Below are positions 45,157-56,297 of a DNA stretch of 64,000 nucleotides, one piece after another. This DNA comes from Calothrix parasitica NIES-267. Lineage in GTDB: Bacteria > Cyanobacteriota > Cyanobacteriia > Cyanobacteriales > Nostocaceae. Where the stretch lies: contig NZ_AP018227.1 in NCBI RefSeq assembly GCF_002368095.1, positions 4,363,469-4,427,468 of the forward strand, read 5' to 3'. A program made the translations under genes and the position numbers. Under the pieces are notes generated by a model. It saw nothing but the letters and a program-made list of their open reading frames with translations. It searched no databases and had not been told where the DNA came from. Position 1 is the stretch's first letter, and the number at the start of each line of letters is the position of its first letter.

Positions 45157-46668
45157 CTAATTACTCAAAACAGACTCCAAATTCAGAAAACCATTCGCAA
45201 TCAAATATGTTGCATAAGTGGTATATAATTCTGCATCAATTGGATGACAAGAAACACCGCTTCCTGCTAGTGCATCCAAAGTCTCATCACAGCTAATAAT
45301 CGGTCTATTTTCTGTTAAATATAAATCGGGAATTGTCAGTTTTCTTTCCGACCAACGCTCTAGCAAAAATGGACGGAGAGTATATAAAGGATTTTCCTCT
45401 GATGTGACATCGTTAATTAACTTATCTTGCCATTCTTCGTAAGGAATCATCTTGATAGGAAAACCGAAAGAACTCAACCAGTCAACTAATGTACTTAAAG
45501 GTGCGGGTTCTGGATGTTGAAGATGGAAAGCTTTACCGAGGGATTCTTCTTGTGTGGATAGATGGACTATGGCTTTACTTACATAGTCTACAGGTGACAT
45601 ATCTAACATATAGTCTACGTCAGGGAAACATCCCATCTGAAGACAACCTTTGGTCATTAAGTTGACAAAATCATCTGTGTTACCAACACCAGTCTCGCTG
45701 TGTCCGGAAATTAAGGGTGGTCTATAAACGGTGATGGGAAGTCCTCTTTCTCCGGCGATTTTAACTAGCTTTTCTGCAACCCATTTGGTTTGAGAATAAC
45801 CTAAGAAAATCCCTTCCCAACGGTCAAAACTATCATTTTCTTTGACTACTTTTCCAGCATATTCGGGTGATTCAAATACCGCGACGCTGGAGACATAATG
45901 TAAGGGTTTAGCTTTGATTTTACAAGCCAAACGAATGATTTCTTGGGTTCCCAATACGTTAGCTGTTTTCAATGCTGAGTATGGAAATACATAATTAAGC
46001 ATTGCAGCGCTGTGATAAATGGCATCTATATTAGTTGCCAACATATCAAACGCTTCAGTGCTTATACCCAACTGGGGTTGAGATAAATCACCGACGATTG
46101 GGATAATTCGAGGACTAGATTCTTCATCCCAAATTCCATAACTTTCTAAATTATTTTGCAGTTTTTCTTTACCTGCTTCTGCATCTGCTGCACGTACCAA
46201 GCAGTAAATATCTGCATCGGTCTGATTTAGAAGCTCGTGGATTACAAATGCTCCCAAAAATCCCGTACCTCCAGTTAAGAAGATATTTTGAGGATTGGGA
46301 TTGAATTTGTAAGAAGTTGATGCTGGACGAATGGTTTCATCAAGAACGGCTTCTGCTGCTAAGTTGGGAGTGTTGGTATTATCTACAAGGGATTTGGTTT
46401 CCTGTTGAGATTCTTCTGCTTCTTCGGCTAAACGTCCCGAAAGTGCTTCAATAGTGGGATAATGCCAAAGCAACATCGGAGACAATTCAAATCCCAGCAT
46501 TTTTTGTGCTTTGGTGACAATTACCATTGCTTGAGTTGAATCTAAACCATAAGTATCTAAAGGTTGAGTTACATCGATTTCTTCGACTGACATATTGAGT
46601 ATTTCAGCCAAGTTAGATAGTAACCAAGTTTGAATTTCTGTAGCGCTCATAGATTGTTTTGTAGTCAT
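45157..46668 (-). CDS. ACP-thioester reductase (HetM/HglB-like)
   Basis: This 503-residue protein has an acyl-carrier domain (about 8-85, phosphopantetheine Ser44 in YGLDSTQA) fused to an NAD(P)H thioester-reductase domain with GGTGFLG at 133-139 and the SDR pair Tyr291/Lys295 in [10 protein letters not shown]. Such proteins release a chain from a carrier protein as an aldehyde or alcohol; HetM/HglB does this in heterocyst glycolipid synthesis. It is the last gene of the minus-strand cluster. The ATG at 46668 is chosen, and the open frame above it has no domain. The hetN and hetI genes that follow hetM in Anabaena are absent here, so this may be a paralogous cluster. Confidence 0.88.
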   Translation of the reverse strand: MTTKQSMSATEIQTWLLSNLAEILNMSVEEIDVTQPLDTYGLDSTQAMVIVTKAQKMLGFELSPMLLWHYPTIEALSGRLAEEAEESQQETKSLVDNTNTPNLAAEAVLDETIRPASTSYKFNPNPQNIFLTGGTGFLGAFVIHELLNQTDADIYCLVRAADAEAGKEKLQNNLESYGIWDEESSPRIIPIVGDLSQPQLGISTEAFDMLATNIDAIYHSAAMLNYVFPYSALKTANVLGTQEIIRLACKIKAKPLHYVSSVAVFESPEYAGKVVKENDSFDRWEGIFLGYSQTKWVAEKLVKIAGERGLPITVYRPPLISGHSETGVGNTDDFVNLMTKGCLQMGCFPDVDYMLDMSPVDYVSKAIVHLSTQEESLGKAFHLQHPEPAPLSTLVDWLSSFGFPIKMIPYEEWQDKLINDVTSEENPLYTLRPFLLERWSERKLTIPDLYLTENRPIISCDETLDALAGSGVSCHPIDAELYTTYATYLIANGFLNLESVLSN

Positions 46669-46783
46669 TTTTTTATATTTCCGATTATCTAGCGGATGAA
46701 TTTTACTGTCGTTTGTAGTGAGGATTAAAATCCTCAATTTAAGAGTTAAAACTCTTACTACAAACTTTATTTATCAAAATCAT

Positions 46784-48451
46784 TTACATTTGCGATGTCA
46801 GATTCACTGGATGACATTGAGAATAGAAATTATCAATATGCAAACCTTGCATTTTTAGACTTTGAACGCGATATAAATAAGAAGCTCCTTTCATTATTTG
46901 TTTCGCAACATCAACTACATGACGATTATTTGGTTCGGATAAATAAGAACCTCTAACCCAGTCATTAAAGCTACCCATTGCGGGACCACACCATACTTGA
47001 TAATCTACTTCTCTACCTTTTTCACCGGAATTTGACCATCTAGAAGATAATCCTAAATACCAGCGAAAAATCAAGGCCATTTTGTATTTTGGATTGTTTG
47101 CTGCTTTAGTTAATTTATGAGGATTACTTTTTGATTGATAAGCAACTGTTTCTTGCCAAATCTCTTCAATACTTTTACGAAAAACCTGTTTTTCTAATTT
47201 GACTTTTTCTCCTGGTGGAAGGTCGTCGAGGGAGTTATAATTTCGGTATATTTCGTATAGTTTTTGTGCTTTAAGAGGAAACATAGTTCCGCGTTTGAGA
47301 ACCTGTAGTTTCACTCCCATTTCAAACATATCAGCGGCTGGTGCCATCATTACGTCGGCCATATCAGCTTGTGCTAATAATCTTTTGGTATGTGTAGAAG
47401 TTCCTGCTTCTATACAAGATTGATTTATTGAACCAGTCACTACATATGCAGCACCCATCATAAAAGCTGCTAAAGCTGATTGAGGAGTTGCAATTCCTCC
47501 TGCTACTCCAACTCTAATAGGTTTTTCGTAATTATATTTTGACTGTATTTCGTCCTTCAAAGCAATTATAGAAGGTAGGACACAAACCAAAGGACGGTTA
47601 TCTGTATGACCACCAGAATCTGCTTCTACAGTAATATCATCTGCGAGGGGAATTTGTGCTGCAAGTGTTGCTTGTAATTCGGAAATTAATCCTTGCTCAA
47701 CCAGTTCTTTCAGCATTTTTAAAGGTGCTGGCTGCATAAATTTACTCGCGACTTCTCGACGAGAAATTTTGGCAATTACCTTATTATTTATTTGAATTTT
47801 GTTAGCTGAATTCAAACTTAATCCAGCCGCACGGTAGTAAACAATATTTGGAGTTAAATCTAAAAATGCGGAAGCTTCTACAGTTTCTACTCCATATTTT
47901 AGATATAAATCTACAGCACCTCTTTCAATTTCGGGGTCGTTAGGACTGTGGATTAAATTAAACGCATAAGGGCCATTAGGTAAAGATGCTTGAATAACTT
48001 TGATAGCTTCTTCTAACCGATTTAAACTCAAACCACCCGCACCAAAGGAACTTAAAATATTTTCTTTCCCCAGTGCAATAACCATTTCCTCGGAAGCTAT
48101 ACCTCCAGCCATTGCGCCAGTTGTATAGGCATATCTCACATTGTGAAAAGAGAGAAAATTGGGGTCACCGAAGCTTTTTGTAAAAACAGGTGGGGCTGCA
48201 ACTAATAATTCTATTTCCGCTGGCTGGCTATTATCAAGAGGACAATAACCATAATTAGTTGCTCCTATTTTGTCTCCGACTTTAACAATATAACAAGGCT
48301 TATCAGTTTCCTGTAATTGCTCTTTTATTCCTTCTGGGTCAAAAGAAATACAGCTTGTTGAACCTTTCCAAGTTCGGTTTTTAGTCAAAGTAGACCCTTG
48401 GAATACAAGTCCGTTGTTATCTTTATTTAGCACTTTGTCTAATGTTTGCAC
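46784..48451 (-). CDS. PfaD-type trans enoyl reductase
   Basis: This 555-residue FMN-dependent enoyl reductase belongs to the PfaD/2-nitropropane-dioxygenase group. Motifs are GAMAGGIASEEMVIA, FGAGGLSLNRLEEAI, DDITVEADSGGHTDNRPL, and VGVAGGIATPQSALAAF, which binds FMN phosphate, and the C-terminus has the PfaD-type WCGPAMGSFNDWV. It saturates the double bond left by the dehydratase of a PUFA-like synthase. The start is GTG at 48451, 97 bases after the KS-CLF-AT gene. The assignment is strong and links the cluster to PUFA/heterocyst-glycolipid type synthases rather than to ordinary modular PKS. Confidence 0.9.
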   Translation of the reverse strand: MQTLDKVLNKDNNGLVFQGSTLTKNRTWKGSTSCISFDPEGIKEQLQETDKPCYIVKVGDKIGATNYGYCPLDNSQPAEIELLVAAPPVFTKSFGDPNFLSFHNVRYAYTTGAMAGGIASEEMVIALGKENILSSFGAGGLSLNRLEEAIKVIQASLPNGPYAFNLIHSPNDPEIERGAVDLYLKYGVETVEASAFLDLTPNIVYYRAAGLSLNSANKIQINNKVIAKISRREVASKFMQPAPLKMLKELVEQGLISELQATLAAQIPLADDITVEADSGGHTDNRPLVCVLPSIIALKDEIQSKYNYEKPIRVGVAGGIATPQSALAAFMMGAAYVVTGSINQSCIEAGTSTHTKRLLAQADMADVMMAPAADMFEMGVKLQVLKRGTMFPLKAQKLYEIYRNYNSLDDLPPGEKVKLEKQVFRKSIEEIWQETVAYQSKSNPHKLTKAANNPKYKMALIFRWYLGLSSRWSNSGEKGREVDYQVWCGPAMGSFNDWVRGSYLSEPNNRHVVDVAKQIMKGASYLYRVQSLKMQGLHIDNFYSQCHPVNLTSQM

Positions 48452-48548
48452 TTTAGCTATTAGTAGTTATACGAGGTGATAAAGGTTTGTAGGAAGGGAC
48501 TTATCCCTTGATATGAAGACTCAATCCCTTACTACAAAAAAATAATTC

Positions 48549-51500
48549 TTAATTATCAAACAAATGTTCGGCGCAAGCAATTTGTAATTCAATGATTTCG
48601 CTGAGTTGTTCGCTAAAATCTTGGCGAGATTTTAAGAATGTGGAATGGGTTTTATGAACCATTAAGTTATTGGTGTTGAGTTGCTGATATTGAGGTTTGT
48701 TGTAATTAGTCACGCTCTGAGTTGATGCTAATTTTTGTATGGTAGGAGAAGCAGAATATGGAGTAGTTTTTGTCGGGGTTTTTGATGGTTGTGGTTTTTT
48801 TTCTAAGCTAGGTAAGGCAATTTTTTGCATATAATTTGAATTTGCTTCTGGCTTTTCAAATGATGCTGCGGGAACTTTAATTTTTGACTGTGGTTTTGCA
48901 GCAGGTTTTGGTTCCGGTAAATGTTCTTTCTCAATAGGTTTCGGACTAACTTCTGATTGTTGGAACAACTTTTTATTTTCTGCTGTTAAAATACTCTCAG
49001 TGAAATTATGACCGCCTAATGTAACTTTCTTCTGGCTAATTTTGGCTTTATTACTAGTCTCTTCCACAGTTGAGTATAGCGGTGATAAATCTAAAGAAAC
49101 TTGATGACTCGTAAGTTTTGCTAACGCTTTGAGAATACTGCTATGGTCGTCTAAGCCCCTACGATTCAAAGAAATTGTCATGTGTGCTTTATCGCTTAAA
49201 TTGTTATCAATCCACCGAGAACAAACGTTACCAGCACCCGTTTCAATAAATATTTTTGCACCATCTTGGTAAACTTGATTTACTAGTCGAGGAAAATCAA
49301 GCTCTTTACAAAGTCCTGTAGCGATACCTTGTGCAATGGTTTTACTTTCTAACTCTATTGGCTCATATTTTGCAGCAGAATAAAGTATTAGATTTTGCTG
49401 ATTCTCTTGAATTGGTAATGTGTTGACCTTGGCAATTTCTTCTTGTTCGGAAGCCATTGCTTTACAGTGAATTACATGGTCAAATGGTGCGCGAAATGCA
49501 TTACAACCCAATTTCTTAATCGCTCGTTCGCAAGCTTCTGGTTCACCAGCAATTACGACTTCTTTTGGAGTGTTGATTTGAGTCAAGTAAACGCGGTTTT
49601 CTCCTACCAGACTTTCCCTAACTTGAGATGGTGTAGCGATAACAACGTAATTAGACCAAAAATTATTGTCCGGTGACTTTTCTACAGGTGGTAAATCCCA
49701 AAATTCTCTAACGCAATTTTTTGCACCCGACAATCTGTCTCCGAATAAGGTAGATGAGTTTAAAGCATTGCTAAACTTACTAAACTCATTCCATATTCCT
49801 ACAGCAGACATCATGCTAACTTCACCCAAGCTGTAACCAAAGGCAAATTTCGGTTTTACCTGAAAGTTATTTTGAAGGACTGTAGTCAGCAATTTTGCAA
49901 CGACTATTTCATTTTCAAACATTGCTGATGAATCATCTAGCAGTTGCTTATCAAGTTTTTCTAACTGTCTGCTTGATAGTTTATTCAAGCTACGAGGATA
50001 TACTAGCTTCTCAACGTGGCTGACGCGATTGTCTAAATTTTGCAGTATGATATCGTCGTGGACTTCGGGAAATAGACGGAAGAGATTTCGACCGATACCT
50101 AGATAAGAATTAACCGCAGCAGGATAGATAAATGCTACTTCTCCTTTTTTACCCAGCGGTTTGGCTGTAAAATAACTACCTAGTGGAGTTTGCCATTCTT
50201 CACCTTTATCAAATGCGTGATTTACACCTTTGATAGCTGATTCTATTTCTCTAGCTAATTCTTTAAGATTACGTGCCAAGATTACTAAGGTATAGCTTTC
50301 TTGACTGCGTTTTCGGTAATCAGCAAAAGTCATACTAGCAGCTGCGGGAAGGGAGTTTCTCGCATTTACTAAATTTTGCAAATTATCAACTTGCTTTAGT
50401 AATTCTTCGCGATTATTTCCTGTAATTGGAAATAGCTGAAGAGGCATTTGTTGCAAAAATCTGCTGCTGCGGTCTTGTTTATTTGGTTCTTCAGATATAA
50501 TTAAATGAGCGTAAGTTCCATCTAGACCCATACTGTTGATGGCTGCCGTTCTTTTCTCATTTTCTGGGTTAAGAAACCAAGGTCTTGATTCTGGAACAAC
50601 ATAGAAAGGACTGTTTTCCCACTTATTAACATCTTTTACACCAGTCCATTTTGGTGTTGCTGGAAGGTATCTATAATAAAGACACAAAGCTGTTTTAATT
50701 AAACTAGCAATTCCCGAAGCAACATAGGTGTGACCAATATTAGCTTTTACGCTGCCAATCGCGCAGGTAAGGTTATTTGCACCGCTTGGATAAGCCCGAA
50801 GTAATCCATCGATTTCTGCTTCATCTTCTTGGGAAATACCGCTAGCAAAAACTTCCAGATAAGATACATCTGAAGGTTTAATTTCCGCTGTATCGAAAGC
50901 TTGTTGGCAAGCTGATATAACGGTATTATTATCTGTGTTCCCCAAACGCAAAAGCAAATCATTTTTGGTAGCATTTTTTTGCTTGAAACTAACAGCATCA
51001 ATTACCGCGTAGATGCATTCGCTTTCCTGTTTTGCTACTTGATGTCGCTTTAATACTACTGCACCCGCACCTTCTCCAACCATCCAACCATTAGCTTTTT
51101 GGTCGTAGGCTAGGGTATTTACACCTGTATTAACTGTTGATAATTCATTTCGTAATAAAACGTTTTCCATGCCGCCCGCTAAATCCACGGCACCCACTAA
51201 AACGGCATCTGCTTCCCCAGTGGTTAATAAATTTTGTGCTACTTCTAATACTTTAAATGTGGAGTTTTCACCGGCGGAAATGGTCAGCACGGGAGCAGTA
51301 AAATTCCACAGCGAGGCAATACGACTTGCCATAATATTAGAAATATAGCTGACGAATTCGCTGCTATCAGCAGGTTGGTGAATTGCGTCTTTTACTATAG
51401 TCTCTAATTTACTTATTTTATCAGAAGACAAGGATATTGCGCCAGCATTTAATCCTTCTTTAATTTCCCAGGATAGATTCCATCTTTGCTGGAGTTGATG

Positions 51501-53270
51501 AACGGAAAGTTCGGCTTCTGAAGCAATTAAAACTGCTACTTTATCCCCTTCTTTGACATTCGCATCTTTCAAAGCGCGTTCTGCTACTTTGAGCATTAGC
51601 AATTGCTGTTTGTTGAGCTTTTCTAACTCATTCGGAGGAATTTTACTTGATATAGTATCAATGATAAAATCGCTAATATAAGCTCCCATTGGTGCTTTAC
51701 CATCAGGAAAATTATATTTTTCTAGTAATTCCTTTTGATTTTCTACACCATGCCATCTTTTCTCGGGAAGGGGAATAAAATGTTGTTCGCCTTGATATAT
51801 ACTTCTTTCAAAAGCTTCTAACCCATCACAATTTCCAAAGAAAGCATCCATTCCCACTATTGCCATTTTTACTGGTTTAAGAGGCTGGGTAGATTCTTCA
51901 GATGCAGTGTTTTTATTCTGTTCTAAAATTAAATGAGCATTGGTTCCACCCAAGCCAAAAGCACTAACAGCAGCACGCTTTACTGAACCGCTTTTTGAAT
52001 GCCAGTTGGTAGGACTAGTTACAATTCGACTGGGTGATATTACGTTGTCTTCGGAACCTATAGGGTCTGTAATATTAATTGTTGTGGGGATAATACCCTT
52101 ACTCATACTCAAAAGTACCTTTATCAGACTAGCGCTAGCTGCACCAGTTAGCAAATGTCCGATATTGGATTTAACCGAACCCGTAAAAGGAGTTGCTTGA
52201 TATTTACCAAAGAAAGTTTCGACAGAATTAAATTCGGTACTGTCTCCTAATAAAGTTCCGGTAGCATGACACTCCATATAGTCAATAACTTTTGGATTGA
52301 TATCAGCTTCCGTGTAAGCTTTTTCAAAAGCTAAAGTTTGTCCTTTCGGGTTGGGACTGAGTAAATGTTTACCTTTACCATCATTAGAAAGTCCGTTTCC
52401 TGTTATCGAAGCATAAATGCGATCGCCATCTCTGACTGCATCGCTAAATCGTTTGAGAACAAGCATTCCGACCCCTTCGGAGGTGATTAATCCTCTAGAG
52501 GATTTATCCAAAGGACGACTAATATCATTATTTTCTGGGTAACCTTGGATACCCGAAAACAGCATTCTGATAAATATCGGGTCAGCGCAGCTAATACCAC
52601 CAGCTAACATCAAGTCAGCTTTGTGAGTCCACAGATAGTGAGACGCTAATTTAGCAGCATATAAAGGAGAGGAACATGCAGCATCAAGGCAAAAATGGAT
52701 ATGAGACAGAGATAAAGCTTGAGAAATAATAGCAGCGGGTAAACCCGATATCATACTGTTAAAAATTGATGTCTCTTCGGAATTAGGTAAACTTGCAGTC
52801 GTAAAATCCTCTTGCTGTAAAAGTTCAGCAATCGCAGGATTCAGCACTTTTTGGTAGAGCGGTTCAAATAACTTATTTGATGATTTCGTAGGTAGCGAGA
52901 GTGTGCCCAGCAATACTCCGCATTTGGAAAGAACAGATTTGTCTTCCAAATAACCACTATTTTGTAATGCTTGCTTCGCAGCATAAAGCGACCATTTAAA
53001 GGTGTCATCTAAATTCTCTAGCAGTGAAGAAGGAAGATTGTATCCCGATGCATTAAACTTAAAATTACGTACAAATCCACCTTGTAAAGAGTAAACTTTA
53101 TCTGGCTTTCCTTTTACAGGGTCATAAAAAATAGTTGGTTCAATTCCAATTTCATCAATACTCAGTTCAGAAGTAGAATCCTTCTGTTCAATCAAATTAT
53201 GCCAAAACTCTTCAGCATTTTTAGCATCGGGAAATAAACACGAGAACCCAATTATTGCAATTTTTTCCAT
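48549..53270 (-). CDS. PUFA-synthase-like KS-CLF-AT protein
   Basis: This 1573-residue protein has an active ketosynthase (1-450; Cys199 in DAACSS, His335, His372), a second ketosynthase-like domain (about 465-930) in which the cysteine is replaced (SAGENS, with Glu668 at its place), i.e. a chain-length factor, and an acyltransferase with Ser1147 in GYSLGE. A low-complexity Pro/Lys/Ser tail of about 130 residues before the C-terminal helix has no recognised domain. The arrangement resembles PfaC/HglC-type proteins that extend long acyl chains iteratively with the KS-AT-ACP protein of the same cluster. It is transcribed with the enoyl reductase gene downstream. Confidence 0.9.
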   Translation of the reverse strand: MEKIAIIGFSCLFPDAKNAEEFWHNLIEQKDSTSELSIDEIGIEPTIFYDPVKGKPDKVYSLQGGFVRNFKFNASGYNLPSSLLENLDDTFKWSLYAAKQALQNSGYLEDKSVLSKCGVLLGTLSLPTKSSNKLFEPLYQKVLNPAIAELLQQEDFTTASLPNSEETSIFNSMISGLPAAIISQALSLSHIHFCLDAACSSPLYAAKLASHYLWTHKADLMLAGGISCADPIFIRMLFSGIQGYPENNDISRPLDKSSRGLITSEGVGMLVLKRFSDAVRDGDRIYASITGNGLSNDGKGKHLLSPNPKGQTLAFEKAYTEADINPKVIDYMECHATGTLLGDSTEFNSVETFFGKYQATPFTGSVKSNIGHLLTGAASASLIKVLLSMSKGIIPTTINITDPIGSEDNVISPSRIVTSPTNWHSKSGSVKRAAVSAFGLGGTNAHLILEQNKNTASEESTQPLKPVKMAIVGMDAFFGNCDGLEAFERSIYQGEQHFIPLPEKRWHGVENQKELLEKYNFPDGKAPMGAYISDFIIDTISSKIPPNELEKLNKQQLLMLKVAERALKDANVKEGDKVAVLIASEAELSVHQLQQRWNLSWEIKEGLNAGAISLSSDKISKLETIVKDAIHQPADSSEFVSYISNIMASRIASLWNFTAPVLTISAGENSTFKVLEVAQNLLTTGEADAVLVGAVDLAGGMENVLLRNELSTVNTGVNTLAYDQKANGWMVGEGAGAVVLKRHQVAKQESECIYAVIDAVSFKQKNATKNDLLLRLGNTDNNTVISACQQAFDTAEIKPSDVSYLEVFASGISQEDEAEIDGLLRAYPSGANNLTCAIGSVKANIGHTYVASGIASLIKTALCLYYRYLPATPKWTGVKDVNKWENSPFYVVPESRPWFLNPENEKRTAAINSMGLDGTYAHLIISEEPNKQDRSSRFLQQMPLQLFPITGNNREELLKQVDNLQNLVNARNSLPAAASMTFADYRKRSQESYTLVILARNLKELAREIESAIKGVNHAFDKGEEWQTPLGSYFTAKPLGKKGEVAFIYPAAVNSYLGIGRNLFRLFPEVHDDIILQNLDNRVSHVEKLVYPRSLNKLSSRQLEKLDKQLLDDSSAMFENEIVVAKLLTTVLQNNFQVKPKFAFGYSLGEVSMMSAVGIWNEFSKFSNALNSSTLFGDRLSGAKNCVREFWDLPPVEKSPDNNFWSNYVVIATPSQVRESLVGENRVYLTQINTPKEVVIAGEPEACERAIKKLGCNAFRAPFDHVIHCKAMASEQEEIAKVNTLPIQENQQNLILYSAAKYEPIELESKTIAQGIATGLCKELDFPRLVNQVYQDGAKIFIETGAGNVCSRWIDNNLSDKAHMTISLNRRGLDDHSSILKALAKLTSHQVSLDLSPLYSTVEETSNKAKISQKKVTLGGHNFTESILTAENKKLFQQSEVSPKPIEKEHLPEPKPAAKPQSKIKVPAASFEKPEANSNYMQKIALPSLEKKPQPSKTPTKTTPYSASPTIQKLASTQSVTNYNKPQYQQLNTNNLMVHKTHSTFLKSRQDFSEQLSEIIELQIACAEHLFDN

Positions 53271-53518
53271 ACTTTTATTCAGTTATCAATTATCAGTTAA
53301 CAATGAACATTTATTGATTAATTATGGGAGTAGGGAGTAGGGAGTAGGGGAAGAAGAAAAAATATTTAATCAATTATTGGTAGTGGGAGCATCTTGCTCC
53401 CTAGTTGTTACCAATTATTAATTTCTTCTCCATATCTAAGAACTAATAATTAATAACTAATTCCAACTCCCTAATTGTTACCAATCTCAATTCCCAATTC
53501 TTAATTTTTAACTTCTAA
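53271..53518. other. Spacer with short repeats in the PKS operon
   Basis: There is no gene. The spacer holds a GGGAGTA repeat (53327-53351) and several short AT-rich repeated words (CCAATT, AACTAAT). No promoter was identified, and the KS-CLF-AT gene has only a weak ribosome site. Confidence 0.45.
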
Positions 53519-53586
53519 CTTTGACCTTTGACCTTCGACCTTCGACCTTCGACCTTTTACCTTTTACCTTTTACCTTTTACCTTTT
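53519..53586. repeat. Heptamer repeat over a stop codon
   Basis: Nine or so copies of a 7-bp unit change gradually from GACCTTC to TACCTTT. They cover the stop TAA (53578-53580) of the KR-DH gene, so its last codons and stop come from the repeat. STRR type. Confidence 0.9.
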
Positions 53587-55323
53587 CAAAGATTTAGTTG
53601 GAATAATAATTCCTTTACCACCTAGTAAACGGGAATAAATTTTTCCTTGATTGTCGTGTATTGTAAAATCGGCAGCAACGCTGGTTGCAGTTTTACTTAT
53701 AACTTCACAAGATACGTAAAAAGGTTTGTTGTTAGGAGTTGCTGCAAATTGTTCGTGTTTCTGGATTTCAGCGGGTAAACAGATTTCTTGATGATAATGC
53801 TGTAACCAAATCCATAATGGATGAGTACTTAAATCAACAGAGAAAGGATTTACCCAAAAAACGGGAAACTGTCCTTGTTGTTTTCTATCGATTTTGTTCC
53901 AGACACATTCGGTAGTAATTTTTTCTGGACTAATATTTATTACTTTTGTTAATCCCTTAAAAGATTCACCGTGAAATAAAGGAAATATTGCTGGATTTTC
54001 TTGATAAAATTCATTACCTTTAATGGTGATGACATTATCTTCTGCCATATTCAATTGTTCGTAAGTCGGACTAGGTGTTTCTTGCGGTAACAAATGAATA
54101 TCGTTAATACTGAAATGGTAATTAACTTTTCCGTTTTTATTCCTACTCCATATTTTCGCTTTAAAAACTATTTCTTGATGCTCGTGTTTAGCAATTTCTT
54201 CTATATCTAGGATATATTCATCTGATAGTTTTTCATCAAAAGATATTCCCTTTAATACCTTAAAATTGTTGTAGTAATAAAACCTATATCCTGGATAAAG
54301 CTGCTCGCAAGCATTAATCATCCATTGTGTTCCACAAGTAGCGGGTAAAACTGGTTTTCCACCGACTATATGGTCTTGTATAAAAGGATTAGCTGCTTCG
54401 GTTAATCGTCGATGAATGCGATAACTTCTTAACTGGGAATTATTATTTAAGGATGGTGGAGGTGGAGAAATCGGACTACCAATTACAACTTGTGTAGAAT
54501 CTCGGAAGGAATCATCAAGCTCATTTACTAACATTTTGGCTCCCGCTTCTACGGGAATAATTTCAATTCCCCTACGAGCGAATTCTTTCTTTAGTTCCGG
54601 TGTTACCATACCGCTATCCCAGCCACCCCAATTGATAGCGACTACGTGACATTGAGGATACTTTTGTTTGATTAGATGAGCCGATTTGTTGAGAATTTCA
54701 TTAGCTAAAGCGTAATCTGACTGACCGATATTTCCGTAAAAACCAGCAACAGAAGAGTATAAAACTAAATGTTCTAATTGAGAAAGATTGACGCAATTAA
54801 TTAAATTTTCTAAGCCTTTAATTTTAGCGCTGTAAACTTTTTCAAAATCTTCCTCAGTCTTTTTTTCAATTAACTTATCAGCTAAATTACCCGCACCATG
54901 AATAATACCAGTTATTTTACCCATACTTTCCGTCACAGCGGTGATTTCTTGCTGTAAATCCTCAGCATTTGTGACATCAACACTAATATATTGTGCATCA
55001 CCTCCAGCTTCTTTAATTGTTGTTAAAGTTTCTTTTATTTCTCTATCAGAAACAATTTGATTATAAATCTTTTTCACTTGGATGGGAGTAGGTTTTTCTC
55101 CCCTACCAAGTAAATCTTGCATAATTCTTTTTTTTAAAACCGGTTCATCAAAGCAATTTTCAGCAAAGGTCGGCTCCGATTCTAATAGCGCCGAACGACC
55201 TAGTAAAATAAACTTACATGGAAACTGCTTTGCTAATTCAATCACGCATTTTGCAGTAATACCTTTAGCTCCACCACTAACAATAAAAACCGATTCTGGA
55301 AGAATTGAAGTTGCTGTTTGCAT
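53578..55323 (-). CDS. Ketoreductase-dehydratase protein
   Basis: This 581-residue protein has an N-terminal catalytic ketoreductase (about 1-285; NADP motif GGAKGIT at 17-23, Ser191, Tyr204 in DYALAN, Asn208) and a C-terminal hot-dog dehydratase-like half starting with the motif HIVGGKPVLP, His318. The KR begins at residue 1, without the structural sub-domain that precedes it in whole KR modules; that half sits at the end of the KS-AT-ACP-ACP protein at 56418. The two would have to dock in trans. Its products pass to the PfaD-type enoyl reductase. The stop codon lies in a heptamer repeat. Confidence 0.9.
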   Translation of the reverse strand: MQTATSILPESVFIVSGGAKGITAKCVIELAKQFPCKFILLGRSALLESEPTFAENCFDEPVLKKRIMQDLLGRGEKPTPIQVKKIYNQIVSDREIKETLTTIKEAGGDAQYISVDVTNAEDLQQEITAVTESMGKITGIIHGAGNLADKLIEKKTEEDFEKVYSAKIKGLENLINCVNLSQLEHLVLYSSVAGFYGNIGQSDYALANEILNKSAHLIKQKYPQCHVVAINWGGWDSGMVTPELKKEFARRGIEIIPVEAGAKMLVNELDDSFRDSTQVVIGSPISPPPPSLNNNSQLRSYRIHRRLTEAANPFIQDHIVGGKPVLPATCGTQWMINACEQLYPGYRFYYYNNFKVLKGISFDEKLSDEYILDIEEIAKHEHQEIVFKAKIWSRNKNGKVNYHFSINDIHLLPQETPSPTYEQLNMAEDNVITIKGNEFYQENPAIFPLFHGESFKGLTKVINISPEKITTECVWNKIDRKQQGQFPVFWVNPFSVDLSTHPLWIWLQHYHQEICLPAEIQKHEQFAATPNNKPFYVSCEVISKTATSVAADFTIHDNQGKIYSRLLGGKGIIIPTKSLKR

Positions 55324-55356
55324 AGATTTTCCTATAGAATAATTGGCAATAAAAAA

Positions 55357-55459
55357 AGAGTAATGGGTAATGAGTAATGAGTAATGAGTAATGAGTAATG
55401 AGTAATGAGTAATGAGTAATGGGTAATGAGTAATGAGTAATGAGTAATGAGTAATGAGC
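55357..55459. repeat. Heptamer tandem repeat GAGTAAT
   Basis: About 14 copies of GAGTAAT (two changed to GGGTAAT) fill the upstream side of the KR-DH gene, starting about 35 bases before its ATG. STRR type, the longest in the window. Copy number may vary between strains. Confidence 0.95.
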
Positions 55460-55518
55460 TAGGAGTAGCGAATAGCGATTAAATAATAAATCCTTGAGTA
55501 GGTCTATGAAAATATAAA

Positions 55519-55561
55519 TTACTTGCTACTTACTACTTGCTACTTACTACTTACTACTTAC
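55519..55561. repeat. Heptamer repeat over a stop codon
   Basis: About six copies of TACTTAC/TACTTGC run into the end of the Ig-like membrane protein gene, and its stop TAG (55554-55556) is inside the repeat. Confidence 0.85.
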
Positions 55562-56159
55562 TTTTGGCTTGATAAATCGGTAATTCGCGAAAATTGATAA
55601 GGTTGTTGGGTCTATCATTAAAACGCTCTTTCCTAATAGCGGATACAATAGCGAATGTGGTAAACGTGAAAAAAGTTACCATCAAGGCTATTAATATTGG
55701 AATTAGTTTGTCTGTATCGCTATTACTTGTGTTGTCGCTGCGATTATCATTATTTCTATTAGTACTATCAGTACTATTCTTTCTATCAGTACTATCAGTG
55801 CTACTTGATGTACTAGACGACTTACTAGGTGTGGTAGATGTAGTACTTACACTCGGTTGAGGAGTTACCTTGCTAATACCTCCGACGAGTGTAATATCCC
55901 CTAAGTCGTGCTTGTCTTTTCCGAAACTAATGTAGGATTTGTGAGTTTGATAACCGTTTGCTTCTACTGTAATCTGCCCCTGAAGAACCCCGTTACTATC
56001 GGTATTTGTCGTAAATCGGTAAATACCTTCGATATCGCTATTTGAAACGACGGAATCACCATCTTTATTCTCAAATATGACCTTTGCTGACCGAATGGGA
56101 GCTTGTTTGCTCCAATCAACAATACGACCAATATAATTAGCTTTTTGTTTTCCAGACAT
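55554..56159 (-). CDS. Membrane protein with Cna-B/carboxypeptidase-regulatory-like domain
   Basis: The 201-residue protein has an N-terminal beta-sandwich of the carboxypeptidase regulatory-like type (about 8-92; [34 protein letters not shown]), a Ser/Thr/Asn/Asp-rich linker (about 95-150) and one transmembrane helix at about 151-172 followed by a basic tail. It is not an enzyme of chain building; a scaffold or envelope role is possible. It sits inside the PKS operon between the gene ending in a partial KR and the gene beginning with the rest of the KR. No signal peptide is seen, so the domain orientation is uncertain. Confidence 0.7.
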   Translation of the reverse strand: MSGKQKANYIGRIVDWSKQAPIRSAKVIFENKDGDSVVSNSDIEGIYRFTTNTDSNGVLQGQITVEANGYQTHKSYISFGKDKHDLGDITLVGGISKVTPQPSVSTTSTTPSKSSSTSSSTDSTDRKNSTDSTNRNNDNRSDNTSNSDTDKLIPILIALMVTFFTFTTFAIVSAIRKERFNDRPNNLINFRELPIYQAKSK

Positions 56160-56297
56160 GATATATTAATATGTAATTCAAAACTCCTAACTTTGAAGAG
56201 GGAGTTCCAATTAGTTCAAGGAAGTCGTAAACCTTTACCTTCTTTAGCTCGTGAGAACTCCTTTTATTCCCAATCCCCAACCCCCCAACTCCTAGTT

